DNA of 64,000 nt from Pseudosulfitobacter pseudonitzschiae (GTDB lineage Bacteria; Pseudomonadota; Alphaproteobacteria; Rhodobacterales; Rhodobacteraceae). The position numbers were made by a program, and so were the translations under genes. This document shows, piece after piece, positions 26,475 through 34,671 of the stretch. Numbering within the stretch: position 1 is the first letter of the stretch; each line of letters opens with the position of its first letter. The stretch spans positions 62,001 to 126,000 of the forward strand of contig NZ_CP022419.1 in NCBI RefSeq assembly GCF_002222635.1. Reading direction: 5' to 3'. The notes under the pieces are model-generated. The model was not told the origin of the DNA. It ran no database searches and was given only the letters and a program-made list of their open reading frames with translations.

Positions 26475-26508
26475 TTGAATATTCAAACAGAATTACTTGA
26501 ATATTCTT
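26475..26508. promoter_or_regulatory. Tandem palindromes, possible operator for esterase/BVMO genes
   Basis: TTGAATATTCAA (26475-26486) is a perfect 12-base palindrome; TTGAATATTCTT (26497-26508) repeats it with two changes, 22 bases centre to centre (two helical turns). TGAATATTCA also occurs at 53931-53940, just before the transporter binding-protein gene. The regulator is unknown; AraC or IclR in this window are candidates. Confidence 0.5.
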
Positions 26509-26595
26509 GCTGTTTTTCAAGGTGAACCCGCTTTTAGTTATGCCCTGCGTTGTACCTATGGCCTGCCGCAAGACGATGCACGAATCACTCACGAA

Positions 26596-26621
26596 AAAGC
26601 CCGGCACGTGGGCCGGGCTTT
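26596..26621 (-). terminator. Rho-independent terminator of the ADH/ALDH operon
   Basis: AAAGCCCGGC (26596-26605) pairs perfectly with GCCGGGCTTT (26612-26621), loop 6 bases; on the minus strand a run of T (complement of 26594-26598) completes it. It lies 28 bases past the ADH stop. Confidence 0.85.
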
Positions 26622-26649
26622 GATCTGATTTTTGGTGGTTGGAAAACGG

Positions 26650-27702
26650 TTAGGGGGTCAAAACCGCCCGCCCGATCACCTTGCCTTCTTCTAGCTGGTT
26701 CAGCACGTTTTCGGCTTCTTCCAACGCGTGCGTCGCAGTGGGCAACATCGGAACCTTGCCCTGTACCGCCAGGTCCATCAACTCAGCAAATTCCGGAAGC
26801 GAGCCGACATAGCTGCCCATGATCGTCACGGCCTTGACCGGAATCAACGGCAATGGCCAAGGTGCTGCGCCACCAAACAGGCCGACGATCACGATCTTGC
26901 CACCCTTGGCGATTGCATTGAACGCAAGCGAGGCCGTTGCCTCGGCGCCAACCAGATCAATAACGGCAAGCGACGGCCCTCCGGTTGCGGCCTGTACCTG
27001 AGCAACCGCGTCTTCGGCCGCGCCGTCAATCGCGCAACTTGCTCCAGCAGCGAGGGCGGCTTCGCGTTTTTCCGGGTCGATATCGACCACAACAGGATCG
27101 AGACCGCCCATGGATTTGACCAGTCCGATGGCCATCAATCCCAGACCGCCAGCACCAATAATCACAACCGGTGCGGCCTTGATCGTATCTTCGACCTTTT
27201 TGAGGGCCGAAAACGTCGTCAGGCCGGAACACGCAAGCGGAGCCGCCTGCGCCGGGGTCAACGATCCGATGCCAAACAGGTATTTCGGATGCGGGATTTT
27301 CAGCATATCAGCGTACCCGCCATCGGCGAACATCCCCAAAAATTTCGGGGCGGCGCAGTAATTTTCGCGCCCCATTTTGCATTGGTGGCAGCTTCCGCAG
27401 CCATGCCAAGGATACACCACATAATCCAGCGAGGTATCAATATCACCAGCATCGGGACCTGCGGCGATAACACGGCCGGCGGGTTCATGGCCCATCACCA
27501 ATGGCAGTTTCATGCCACGCTCGCCGAAATTCATACGCTGGCCATGGCCCAGATTATAGCTGCCCTCGCGAATATGCAGATCAGAGTGACAGACCCCATT
27601 TGCCGTAACCTTCAGCAGAACTTCCGTGCCGGATACCGTCATGTCCGGGCGTTCCTCGGCGGTCAGCGGGTTTCCGAATTTTGTAAGACTTTGACAACGC
27701 AT
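26650..27702 (-). CDS. Zinc-dependent alcohol dehydrogenase (MDR), probable hydroxy-acid dehydrogenase
   Basis: 350-residue medium-chain dehydrogenase. Catalytic zinc ligands: Cys38 (GVCHSDLH), GHE at 71-73 and probably Cys159 (LACSGLTT). Four structural-zinc cysteines at 102, 105, 108 and 116 (GCGSCHQCKM, NYC). The NAD(P) motif is GAGGLG (183-188). I start at the ATG at 27702, with GAAAGGA upstream; the longer frame to 27720 begins with TTG. It sits 14 bases after the ALDH gene. In the module it should oxidise the omega-hydroxy acid released by the esterase to the aldehyde, as ChnD does (inference). Confidence 0.9.
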   Translation of the reverse strand: MRCQSLTKFGNPLTAEERPDMTVSGTEVLLKVTANGVCHSDLHIREGSYNLGHGQRMNFGERGMKLPLVMGHEPAGRVIAAGPDAGDIDTSLDYVVYPWHGCGSCHQCKMGRENYCAAPKFLGMFADGGYADMLKIPHPKYLFGIGSLTPAQAAPLACSGLTTFSALKKVEDTIKAAPVVIIGAGGLGLMAIGLVKSMGGLDPVVVDIDPEKREAALAAGASCAIDGAAEDAVAQVQAATGGPSLAVIDLVGAEATASLAFNAIAKGGKIVIVGLFGGAAPWPLPLIPVKAVTIMGSYVGSLPEFAELMDLAVQGKVPMLPTATHALEEAENVLNQLEEGKVIGRAVLTP

Positions 27703-27716
27703 AGCTTTGTCCTTTC

Positions 27717-29165
27717 TCAAGCAACAGCTTGACTGATAAATTTAGTGATCCTGTAAGCATCCAGCCCTTCATAGCCGCCTTCGCTGCCAAATCCGGAATA
27801 GCGACGCCCACCCAAGGGTGAATCAAGGAACACAACGCTGTATCCGTTGATCCCGACCATACCGGCATCCAGTGCATCCGAAATTCGGTCTGCGGTCTCT
27901 TGCGATCCGGTAAAGGCGTATGCCCCCAGTGCGAAATCCGTGTTGTTGGCGACAGAAACGGCGTCTTCAAAGGTTGAAAACCGGTTGACCACTGCGATGG
28001 GGCCGAACGGCTCTTCTTGCATAACACGCGCTTCGGGCGGCACATCGGCCAGCACGGTCGGCGCATAGAAATTGCCCGGACGGTTCAGCCGCCGCCCCCC
28101 GGTCAGCAGCCGCGCGCCCTTGGCCACAGCGTCCTGTACCAGCGCATCAACCGCCTCCAGCCGGGCCGGGCTAAGCACCGGACCCATCTGGCTGTCGGGC
28201 TGCAGACCATCGCCCAGCTTTAAGGCGCCAAAGGCTTTGGCAAACCCGTCAGCAAAGGCATCATAAACATCGTCCTGAACCAAATAGCGTGTGGGCGCGA
28301 CACAGACCTGACCAGCATTGCGGGCCTTGGCCACAACGGAAAGCCCGATGGCGCGGTCGATATCAGCATCGTCAAAAACCACCACCGGCGCGTGACCGCC
28401 GAGCTCCATGACGCTGGGTTTGGCCTCGGCACCGGCCATCGCGGCCAGTTTCTGACCAACGGTGGTTGACCCGGTAAAGGCGACCTTACGAATCACCGGC
28501 GAGGCAATCAATTGCGTGCTGATCTGCGCCGGATCGCCGATCAACAGATTAACAACACCGCGCGGTAGCCCGGCGAAGTCCAGCGCCTTGACGATGGCGA
28601 TGAACGACATCGGCGTTTCTTCCGCCGGTTTGACAATGACGGAACATCCAACAGCCAGCGCCGACGCCATCTTGCGCGCCGCCAGAGAGGCGGGGAAGTT
28701 CCATGGCGCGAATGCGGCCACTGGCCCAATCGGTTCCTTGCGCACCTTCAACGATTCAAACCCCGGGCGCGCGTCAAGCGGACGATCCTGCTGTTCGGTG
28801 GCGGCCTTGGCACACCATTCCAGCAATGCCGCGCAGTTTTCGACCTCAGCCCGCGAATCCGCCAGCGGCTTGCCCAGTTCCAGCGTCATGTGACGCGCGG
28901 ATTCTTCGGACTTTTCCCGAATGGCGGCAGCGGCATTGTTCATGATCCGCGCACGCGCATCAGGGGCCATGTTGGACCACACCTCAAATCCGCTCAGCGC
29001 CGAGGAAAGAGCCAGCTCAATATGTTCCGGCTCGGCGATGGGGAATGATGCCAGCACCTCTCCGGTGGCGGGGTTAATGACCTCGCCAGAGCGGGGCGTG
29101 TCGGTGATCCATTTGCCGTCCACAAACAATGCGGGCCGACCGTATTCCGGGTTTTGGGTCGTCAT
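27717..29165 (-). CDS. Aldehyde dehydrogenase (succinate-semialdehyde dehydrogenase-like)
   Basis: 482-residue NAD(P)-dependent ALDH. The general base Glu254 is in MELGGHAP and the nucleophile Cys288 in NAGQVCVAP; the cofactor loop FTGSTTVGQKL and PWNFPASLAARKMASAL are typical of the SSADH branch, which likes acids with an aldehyde at the far end. It is the first gene of a short leftward unit with the ADH. It fits oxidation of an omega-oxo acid to a dicarboxylic acid, the last step of the cycloalkanol module, as ChnE does in cyclohexanol degraders. Confidence 0.92.
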   Translation of the reverse strand: MTTQNPEYGRPALFVDGKWITDTPRSGEVINPATGEVLASFPIAEPEHIELALSSALSGFEVWSNMAPDARARIMNNAAAAIREKSEESARHMTLELGKPLADSRAEVENCAALLEWCAKAATEQQDRPLDARPGFESLKVRKEPIGPVAAFAPWNFPASLAARKMASALAVGCSVIVKPAEETPMSFIAIVKALDFAGLPRGVVNLLIGDPAQISTQLIASPVIRKVAFTGSTTVGQKLAAMAGAEAKPSVMELGGHAPVVVFDDADIDRAIGLSVVAKARNAGQVCVAPTRYLVQDDVYDAFADGFAKAFGALKLGDGLQPDSQMGPVLSPARLEAVDALVQDAVAKGARLLTGGRRLNRPGNFYAPTVLADVPPEARVMQEEPFGPIAVVNRFSTFEDAVSVANNTDFALGAYAFTGSQETADRISDALDAGMVGINGYSVVFLDSPLGGRRYSGFGSEGGYEGLDAYRITKFISQAVA

Positions 29166-29180
29166 TTTAAATCCTCCTCC

Positions 29181-29196
29181 CTGCCCCCTTGGGCAG
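29181..29196 (-). other. Small hairpin next to the ALDH ribosome binding site
   Basis: CTGCCC (29181-29186) pairs with GGGCAG (29191-29196) with a 4-base loop, between the stop of 29202-30062 and the GGAGGAGG of the ALDH start. It could end the upstream transcript weakly or affect ALDH translation. Confidence 0.4.
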
Positions 29197-29201
29197 TATT
29201 T

Positions 29202-30062
29202 TCATATCTGATAGTTTGCCTTCATGGTCGTTTGACCGGCGTTATCACGCAACCAGACGGTGCCGCCGTCCTGTGCGGTATCAAGGTGCAAACCAACGGG
29301 TTGGCCGCAAAACAACGGGGCCACACCACGATAGGAAAACCGCGCCGGGGCGCGGCCAGATTGGTTTGCGACCAAGTTTAACAACAAAGTCGCTTGCAGC
29401 GGACCATGCACCACGAGGTCTGGGTAATTTTCGGCGTTCCTGGCATACTCCAGATCATAGTGAATCCGATGCGCATTGAAGGTCAGCGCGGAGTAGCGAA
29501 ACAACAAAACAGGATCAGGGGTCAGTGTGACCTGCGCGCCCGTCGTGCCCGCTTCTTGCGGTTTTTGCGTTTCGACCTGTGGGGCGGGTGCCGGGCCGGG
29601 CCTGTCACGATACACGATGTTTTGAATCTCGGAAATCTGCGGCGTATTGCCATCGGTGAAATAGTCATGCGCCACGGACACAAGCACCATGGGTCCGCTG
29701 CGGCCCTGTTTCAGCGTCACATCCCGGATTTTCGAACGCCGCGTGACATGGGCACCGACACCAATCGGCCCGATACGGGTAAATTCGCCCCCCGCCCACA
29801 TCCGCAAAGGCAGCGGCACAGGCGGCAAAAACCCGCCCCGCGTCGGGTGCCCGTCAGGCCCAAGCGCCGGTTGCGCCGCCACCGGTTGCGTCAGACACCA
29901 ATGCAGCCCCAGCGGCACGTTGCCCGGCCCCGGATCGGCCAACCACTGGCCCAATGTCGCCCGAAACCGCGACACCAGCGCATCGCTGACCGTTTCCGAA
30001 GCCGTCTTAGATCGCCCGATCCAACCCTGTAAATGCGCTAAATCCAGATTGTTTTCCATCAT
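29202..30062 (-). CDS. FAS1-like / mesaconyl-C4-CoA-hydratase-like MaoC-family dehydratase
   Basis: 286-residue two-domain hot-dog protein of the HTD2 / mesaconyl-C4-CoA hydratase group. The N-terminal half carries GGEFTRIGPIGVGAHVT; the C-terminal half has the catalytic helix region FRYSALTFNAHRIHYDLEYA with the conserved Asn/His, then VVHGPLQATLLLNL. It probably adds or removes water on an enoyl-CoA with a second carboxyl group. It starts at 30062 (ATG ATG; either is possible) 6 bases after the ACAD stop. The cassette hydratase, ACAD, CaiB, citryl-CoA-lyase-like points to handling of a dicarboxylic or methyl-dicarboxylic acyl-CoA (inference). Confidence 0.85.
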   Translation of the reverse strand: MMENNLDLAHLQGWIGRSKTASETVSDALVSRFRATLGQWLADPGPGNVPLGLHWCLTQPVAAQPALGPDGHPTRGGFLPPVPLPLRMWAGGEFTRIGPIGVGAHVTRRSKIRDVTLKQGRSGPMVLVSVAHDYFTDGNTPQISEIQNIVYRDRPGPAPAPQVETQKPQEAGTTGAQVTLTPDPVLLFRYSALTFNAHRIHYDLEYARNAENYPDLVVHGPLQATLLLNLVANQSGRAPARFSYRGVAPLFCGQPVGLHLDTAQDGGTVWLRDNAGQTTMKANYQI

Positions 30063-30068
30063 CTGCCC

Positions 30069-31232
30069 TTAAAATGACCGCGGCATTCCAAGGATATGCT
30101 CGCCGACATAAGACAGGATCAGATTGGTCGAGATCGGCGCGACCTGATAGAGCCGAGTTTCGCGGAATTTGCGTTCGATATCATATTCGCGGGCAAAGCC
30201 AAAACCACCGTAGGTCTGGATGCAGGCATTGGCCGCCTCCCATGACGCATCGGCAGCCAGTAGTTTGGCCATATTGGCCTGCGCACCGCAATCCTGACCT
30301 GCGTCAAAGCGTTTGCACGCCTCAAACCGCATCAGATTGGCAGCCTCGATAGCAACGTAGGATTTCGAAATCGGGAACTGAACACCCTGATTTTGGCCAA
30401 TGGGGCGGTCGAAAACCACCCGCTCGCAGGCATAATCGCGCGACTTTTCTACGAACCAATATCCATCGCCAATACATTCTGCGGAAATCAGCGTGCGCTC
30501 AGCATTTAGCCCATCAAGAATATGGTGAAACCCGTGCCCCTCTTCGCCGATAAGGTTTTCGGCGGGGATTTCGAGGTTGTCGAAAAACACCTCGTTGGTT
30601 TCGTGGCCCACCAGGTTGTCGATCGGCTGGATCTCCATACCGTTGCCGATTGCGTCCTTCAGGTCGACGATAAAGATCGACATGCCCTGCGACTTGCGCT
30701 TGACCTCGGACAGCGGCGTGGTGCGTGCCAGCAGGATCATAAGGTCGGAATGCTGCAACCGGCTGATCCAGACCTTTTGGCCGTTAATCACATAGCGGTC
30801 GCCCTTTTTCACGGCGGTGGTTTTCAGTTTGGTGGTATCGGTGCCCGTTGTCGGTTCGGTCACCGCCATGGATTGCAACCGCAGTTTGCCCGAGGCGATG
30901 CTGGGCAGGTATTGCTGTTTTTGCACGTCCGAACCATGGCGCAGCAAGGTGCCCATATTGTACATCTGACCGTGACAATGCCCGGCGTTGCCGCCTGATC
31001 GGTTGATCTCCTCCATCACGATGCTGGCCTCAGTCAGGCCAAGGCCCGAGCCGCCGAATTCTTCGGGGATCATTGCCGCCAGCCAGCCGGCTTCGGTCAG
31101 CGCATCGACGAATTCTGCGGGATATGTTTCCGCGGCACCGTGTTTGCGGTGATATTCAGGGGGAAATCCAGCACAAAGCGCACGCAGCGCGTCGCGCAGG
31201 TCATCATGGGTGTCGGGGGCTGAGGTCTTCAT
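30069..31232 (-). CDS. Acyl-CoA dehydrogenase (helix-G glutamate type)
   Basis: 387-residue ACAD starting MKTSAPDTHDDLRDAL; the ATG at 31232 follows AGGAG and replaces the longer frame reaching 31448, which overlaps CaiB. It has PEEFGGSGLGLTEASI, MAVTEPTTGTDTTKLKT and GQKVWISRLQHSDL. The usual YEGTxEIQ Glu is missing (YQVAPISTN), while LNAERTLIS supplies the Glu at the alternative base position. It is similar to the ACADs at 14573 and 60966, including the ending GMPRSF. Substrate unknown; with its neighbours probably a branched or dicarboxylic acyl-CoA. Confidence 0.92.
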   Translation of the reverse strand: MKTSAPDTHDDLRDALRALCAGFPPEYHRKHGAAETYPAEFVDALTEAGWLAAMIPEEFGGSGLGLTEASIVMEEINRSGGNAGHCHGQMYNMGTLLRHGSDVQKQQYLPSIASGKLRLQSMAVTEPTTGTDTTKLKTTAVKKGDRYVINGQKVWISRLQHSDLMILLARTTPLSEVKRKSQGMSIFIVDLKDAIGNGMEIQPIDNLVGHETNEVFFDNLEIPAENLIGEEGHGFHHILDGLNAERTLISAECIGDGYWFVEKSRDYACERVVFDRPIGQNQGVQFPISKSYVAIEAANLMRFEACKRFDAGQDCGAQANMAKLLAADASWEAANACIQTYGGFGFAREYDIERKFRETRLYQVAPISTNLILSYVGEHILGMPRSF

Positions 31233-31237
31233 TGTGG

Positions 31238-31993
31238 TTATGCTCCTGTTTTCGGGGTGGCGGCGTTTGGCGCAGCGCCCAGCCCAAATTCTTTCAATAT
31301 CTGTTGGGTGTGTTCGCCAAGACCTGGCACCGGGGCCATCTGTGGCTGCCAGCCTTGTCCGCTGGTCGGGGTTAGCGCGGGCAACGCCCCCGCTGGCGTG
31401 TCGATTTGCTGCCAACGCCCGCGCGCGGCCGGTTGCGGATGCGCCCACAGCCCGGCCATATCGCGCACCTCGGCGGTGCCAATCCCGGCCTTATCCAGCC
31501 GGGACAGCGCCTCGGTCGTGGTAAGTTTGGGCAATACGTCACCAATCACCACCGCAATCACATCGCGATGATCGGCCCGCCCGGAGTTGCCAACAAACCG
31601 GGGATCAAGCGCCATGTCGGGGCGTTCCAGCACCTGTTCGCAGAATGCCTTCCATTCGCGATCATTCTGGAACCCGAACAGCACCTGGCCATCCGAGGTT
31701 TTAAATGGGCCATAGGGATAAATTGTGGCAAGCGCCTCGGGGGTTTTCAGATCCAGCGTCCGGCTTTCCTTGGATCGGTTGCCCCAGATGAAATAACTGC
31801 TTTCGCCATGAATGCGGGTGTCATAGTTGCGCGCGAAATCGCCGCCATCAGGGCGTTCAACCTTGATCACCCGCGCACCCTGGTCGCCCAATAGCCGCGT
31901 GCAATAGGGGGCGGAAACCGCCTGCTCCAGGCTGACCACCAGAATATCGTCCAGTGGCCGCATCCCGGCACTATCCCCCTGCGGCGCGGTCAT
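31238..31993 (-). CDS. CaiB-family CoA transferase with large internal in-frame deletion, probably inactive
   Basis: 251 residues where class III CoA transferases have about 390-410. The N-terminus is normal (LDDILVVSLEQAVSAPYCTR, RVIKVERPDG, WGNRSKESRTLDLKTPEA, 1-87) and then jumps at about residue 88-90 to TIYPYGPFKTSDGQVLF, which in full-length relatives comes about 140 residues later. The missing middle includes the Asp that forms the acyl-aspartate intermediate. The frame is open across the join near 31725-31745, so the protein may still be made. It starts in a TAATG overlap with the citryl-CoA-lyase-like gene. It might be a decayed gene, or a binding partner. Confidence 0.8.
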   Translation of the reverse strand: MTAPQGDSAGMRPLDDILVVSLEQAVSAPYCTRLLGDQGARVIKVERPDGGDFARNYDTRIHGESSYFIWGNRSKESRTLDLKTPEALATIYPYGPFKTSDGQVLFGFQNDREWKAFCEQVLERPDMALDPRFVGNSGRADHRDVIAVVIGDVLPKLTTTEALSRLDKAGIGTAEVRDMAGLWAHPQPAARGRWQQIDTPAGALPALTPTSGQGWQPQMAPVPGLGEHTQQILKEFGLGAAPNAATPKTGA

Positions 31994-32787
31994 TAGCGAG
32001 CCCCCGGCCCGCTGGTTTCGAGGATTTCTTCTTCCACACGTTGCCAGATATCATAGGAAATCGGGTTCTCGCTTTCCTCAAGGATATGGCCGACCAGCCC
32101 GATAGCGCGGGCCATCACACCAAAGCCCCGCACGATTTTCCAGGGGAAGCCAAACTCGCAGCAGATCGCACCAATCGCGCCGGTGGCATTGATCGGCAGC
32201 ATCTTGCCCGATCGCGCCTCGGCCTCGGTTTGTATTTTCTGCATCAGGGCGATGTATTCGCCGGATTTGCCATTTTCGGCAGCAATTTCGAACAATCGTG
32301 GCGTGCGCGGGTCGACGGGTTTGTGCACCGGATGCCCCAACCCCGGAACAATGGCCTTGCGGGCACGGAAACCGGCCACGGTTTCAACCGCCAGCGCATC
32401 CAGATCAACGCCGGTGCCCAGCTTGTCCTGCGGCAACGCCTCGTAGAGCATTTTTGACGCGCCTTCCATCGAGCCGACAAACACCGTGCCCAACCCGCAA
32501 AGCCCAGCAGCAACGGCCGCCTGCAACGATTCCGGCGCGCCCATATATGTCATCCGCGCGGCAATCGCCGACGGGGTGATCCCGTGTTCGACCAGGGTAA
32601 TCACGATCGCATTGAAGACCTTAGATTCCTCAGGCGTTGCCTGGCGTCCGGTCAATTGCAAAAACGCCACATCACCCAGGTTCATGTGGCCTAAAATTTC
32701 ATTGGGGAGATCCAGCCCGCGCACGCGGATCGTGTCAGAGGTGCTCCAACCGATGTTGGAGGTTAGTTTGTCTTTGCGTTTTCCCAT
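31993..32787 (-). CDS. Citryl-CoA lyase / citrate-synthase-like protein
   Basis: 264-residue short member of the citrate synthase family of the citryl-CoA lyase type. It has the conserved segments PGLGHPVHKPVDPRTPRLF, NATGAIGAICCEFGFPW and GLVGHILEESENPIS, with histidines in the positions of the citrate synthase catalytic His. The family cleaves or forms citryl-CoA-like 3-hydroxy-3-carboxyacyl-CoA compounds. It is the first gene of the leftward cassette 32787-29202. Which acyl-CoA is cleaved is not known. No clear RBS is seen before the ATG at 32787; an older overlapping frame (32763-33050) may have preceded it. Confidence 0.85.
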   Translation of the reverse strand: MGKRKDKLTSNIGWSTSDTIRVRGLDLPNEILGHMNLGDVAFLQLTGRQATPEESKVFNAIVITLVEHGITPSAIAARMTYMGAPESLQAAVAAGLCGLGTVFVGSMEGASKMLYEALPQDKLGTGVDLDALAVETVAGFRARKAIVPGLGHPVHKPVDPRTPRLFEIAAENGKSGEYIALMQKIQTEAEARSGKMLPINATGAIGAICCEFGFPWKIVRGFGVMARAIGLVGHILEESENPISYDIWQRVEEEILETSGPGAR

Positions 32788-33561
32788 GGGATCAAACTTT
32801 CTGTTTGGTTCAGGCGCGGAAGGATCAACGCAACAGGTGCGATGCCCCCGGTTTCGTGCGCCAAATGCAGGTTAATCTTGATGCTTTCGAGTGTAGATGT
32901 ATTTTGCCCAGCACGCACCGATAAACGGCTGACAGCCTCGGCGGCGGCGGCATCAGGTCGGTCCGTCCGGGTGCAATCGGGGCACGGGCGGCGTCGCGAT
33001 CCGGACCGATCCGATAATTTTGCCCTTTGAACCCGGCCCGCAAAAGGCACCCAACCGGGTGATCGCCTCGTGTTGCTGGATCGGATGATGCCCCCACAGC
33101 AGTTACCAAAGCGGGGGAAAACAACGCGCCCAGCCCGTTCTGTGGTTGCTTAATCTCAGCAATAGACTGCCCCACGGAGGTTTTCTTCTTTCCCAGACAA
33201 GCAAAGATGCAGCGCCTTTGCGTCTTGATTTTGGTAAGTAAAGATGATGGCATCGACTATATCGTATACGGAATTGAATTCTTTGTAGAGAAATATCTAA
33301 CGGGTAGCAAGCCGGAAAACATCGGAACTAGGGAACGATAACAAGCGACTGATCACCAACATTTAGGCCACGCCCGCATTGTATTACAGACTTTTGCACA
33401 ACCGGTATTCTAATACAAGAATTGCATTTCTAATAAATGTGTCTCATGTTGTGGCTTGGACAACTCGCGTTTCTGGATAATACAGTAGCTTAAAGGCGAT
33501 GAATTGGCCCCAGACGGCTTGCTTCTGTTGCCCGGGACGCGGCACCTGTAGGGAGGGTAAT
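32788..33561. other. Intergenic region (774 bases), possible gene remnant on the left, AT-rich promoter DNA on the right
   Basis: Left half (to about 33250): GC-rich minus-strand frames with a gene-like tail at 32763-32880 (INLHLAHETGGIAPV) but no start or RBS, and a change of frame toward 33250; this looks like a decayed gene. Right half (33250-33561): AT-rich, containing CGTATACG (33263-33270) and GAATTGAATTC (33271-33281), probably the promoters of the divergent araC and citryl-CoA-lyase transcripts. No intact gene is supported. Confidence 0.5.
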
Positions 33562-34446
33562 ATGAACGAATTGGTTGCACCGGACCGGATTCAAGAGTGG
33601 ATTCCTGGAAACCTGACCTTTCATAGTGGGTTCCACAAAAATTCTGGACTAGAGATCAGAGGATATGACTATCCCGAACTGGACGTCACAATCCCGCAAA
33701 TGCGCGACTACATGATTGTCACCTATGAAGGTTCCAAGGCATTGATGCGCCGTCGTGCTAGCGGCAAGTACCAGCAGGAGACCGTCGAGCGAGGTGTGGT
33801 ATCGATACTGACGCGCGCAGAGCAGTCGCAGTGGGCCTGGGATCAACCAATCAAAGTTTCACATATTTACCTGTCACACGAAGCCATCAATGATGTCGCC
33901 GGAGAAATATTCGAACGTGACATTGAAGATGTTGAGATAAACGACCACGTCCGCGCCGAAGATTGCATTCTACCTCAGATCGCTCAAATGTTGAAGGCTG
34001 AGTTGCTCAAGGGTGCAATTGGCGGGTCACTTCTCGTCGAATCGCTCCGGATCCAATGCTGCATTCATCTTCTGCGCAACTATGCCCAAACTCGATTCAG
34101 CGAACCGCCGGCTTCCGGCAGCTTCAAAGCCTGCGAGCGTCGGGTAATACTAGATTTCATCCATGAAAACACCTCGCGCAACATAACCCTGTCGGAGATG
34201 GCGGCGGCGTTGAATATGAGCCCCTATCATTTTGCCCGAAAATTCAAGGAAGAGTTTGGCACGCCTCCACACAAATTCCTGATGAACGATCGCCTGAAAA
34301 ACGCCACGGAACTGATGTCTCATTCTCAAAAACCCTTGAAGGTTATCGCAGCTCAGACCGGGTTCTCGGACCAGAGCCATATGACTCGGTCCTTTCAATC
34401 CAGCTACGGCGTTACACCCTCCCAGTACCGCCGGGGCCTTCTCTAA
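33562..34446 (+). CDS. AraC-family transcriptional regulator
   Basis: 294 residues. The C-terminal 100 residues form the double HTH: ITLSEMAAALNMSPYHFARKF and IAAQTGFSDQSHMTRSFQ, ending GVTPSQYRRG. The N-terminal 190 residues should be the effector and dimerisation part; no ligand family is recognisable. Start ATG 33562 is preceded by GGGAGGG; the frame from 33499 is rejected for lack of an RBS. It is followed by a terminator and then by the SDR/ACAD genes on the same strand. It could control those, the divergent citryl-CoA-lyase cassette or the BVMO module; the sequence does not decide. Confidence 0.92.
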   Translation: MNELVAPDRIQEWIPGNLTFHSGFHKNSGLEIRGYDYPELDVTIPQMRDYMIVTYEGSKALMRRRASGKYQQETVERGVVSILTRAEQSQWAWDQPIKVSHIYLSHEAINDVAGEIFERDIEDVEINDHVRAEDCILPQIAQMLKAELLKGAIGGSLLVESLRIQCCIHLLRNYAQTRFSEPPASGSFKACERRVILDFIHENTSRNITLSEMAAALNMSPYHFARKFKEEFGTPPHKFLMNDRLKNATELMSHSQKPLKVIAAQTGFSDQSHMTRSFQSSYGVTPSQYRRGLL

Positions 34447-34472
34447 GCCAATTCATTCGCGGTGTCGGTGCG

Positions 34473-34509
34473 GTCCCCATGGATAGCGAACGGGGGGGGG
34501 CATGGGGAC
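34473..34509 (+). terminator. Terminator-like inverted repeat with a G9 tract in the loop
   Basis: GTCCCCATG (34473-34481) pairs perfectly with CATGGGGAC (34501-34509), 27 bases after the araC stop, and T-rich DNA follows. The 19-base loop contains nine consecutive G (34492-34500). Confidence 0.6.
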
Positions 34510-34671
34510 TTACATTTTTCTTTATGCAGAATATCTTTTTGTTTGCAGAATTGCTGATTGCCCAGTATCCAAGGCAAATAATCGCTTTCCACTTGCGCTT
34601 TAGATAATCAAAATTGCGGCGCTTGGAATACCCATGTTGCAAGCAACTAACGCCCTGAAAGGTCGACCAAA

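Larger units (their letters stand above)
26280..26649. other. Intergenic region (370 bases): promoter of the esterase and terminator of the ADH operon
   Basis: No gene seen. The left part is AT-rich and should hold the leftward promoter for the esterase; it contains two TTGAATATTC palindromes near 26475-26508. The right part carries the terminator at 26596-26621 that ends the ADH/ALDH transcript. Short frames here have atypical codon use and no RBS. Confidence 0.7.

Noticed and set aside
27581-28066. 161-codon minus-strand frame overlapping ADH and ALDH genes
   Set aside because: Alternate frame of two well-supported enzymes; no RBS or motif.
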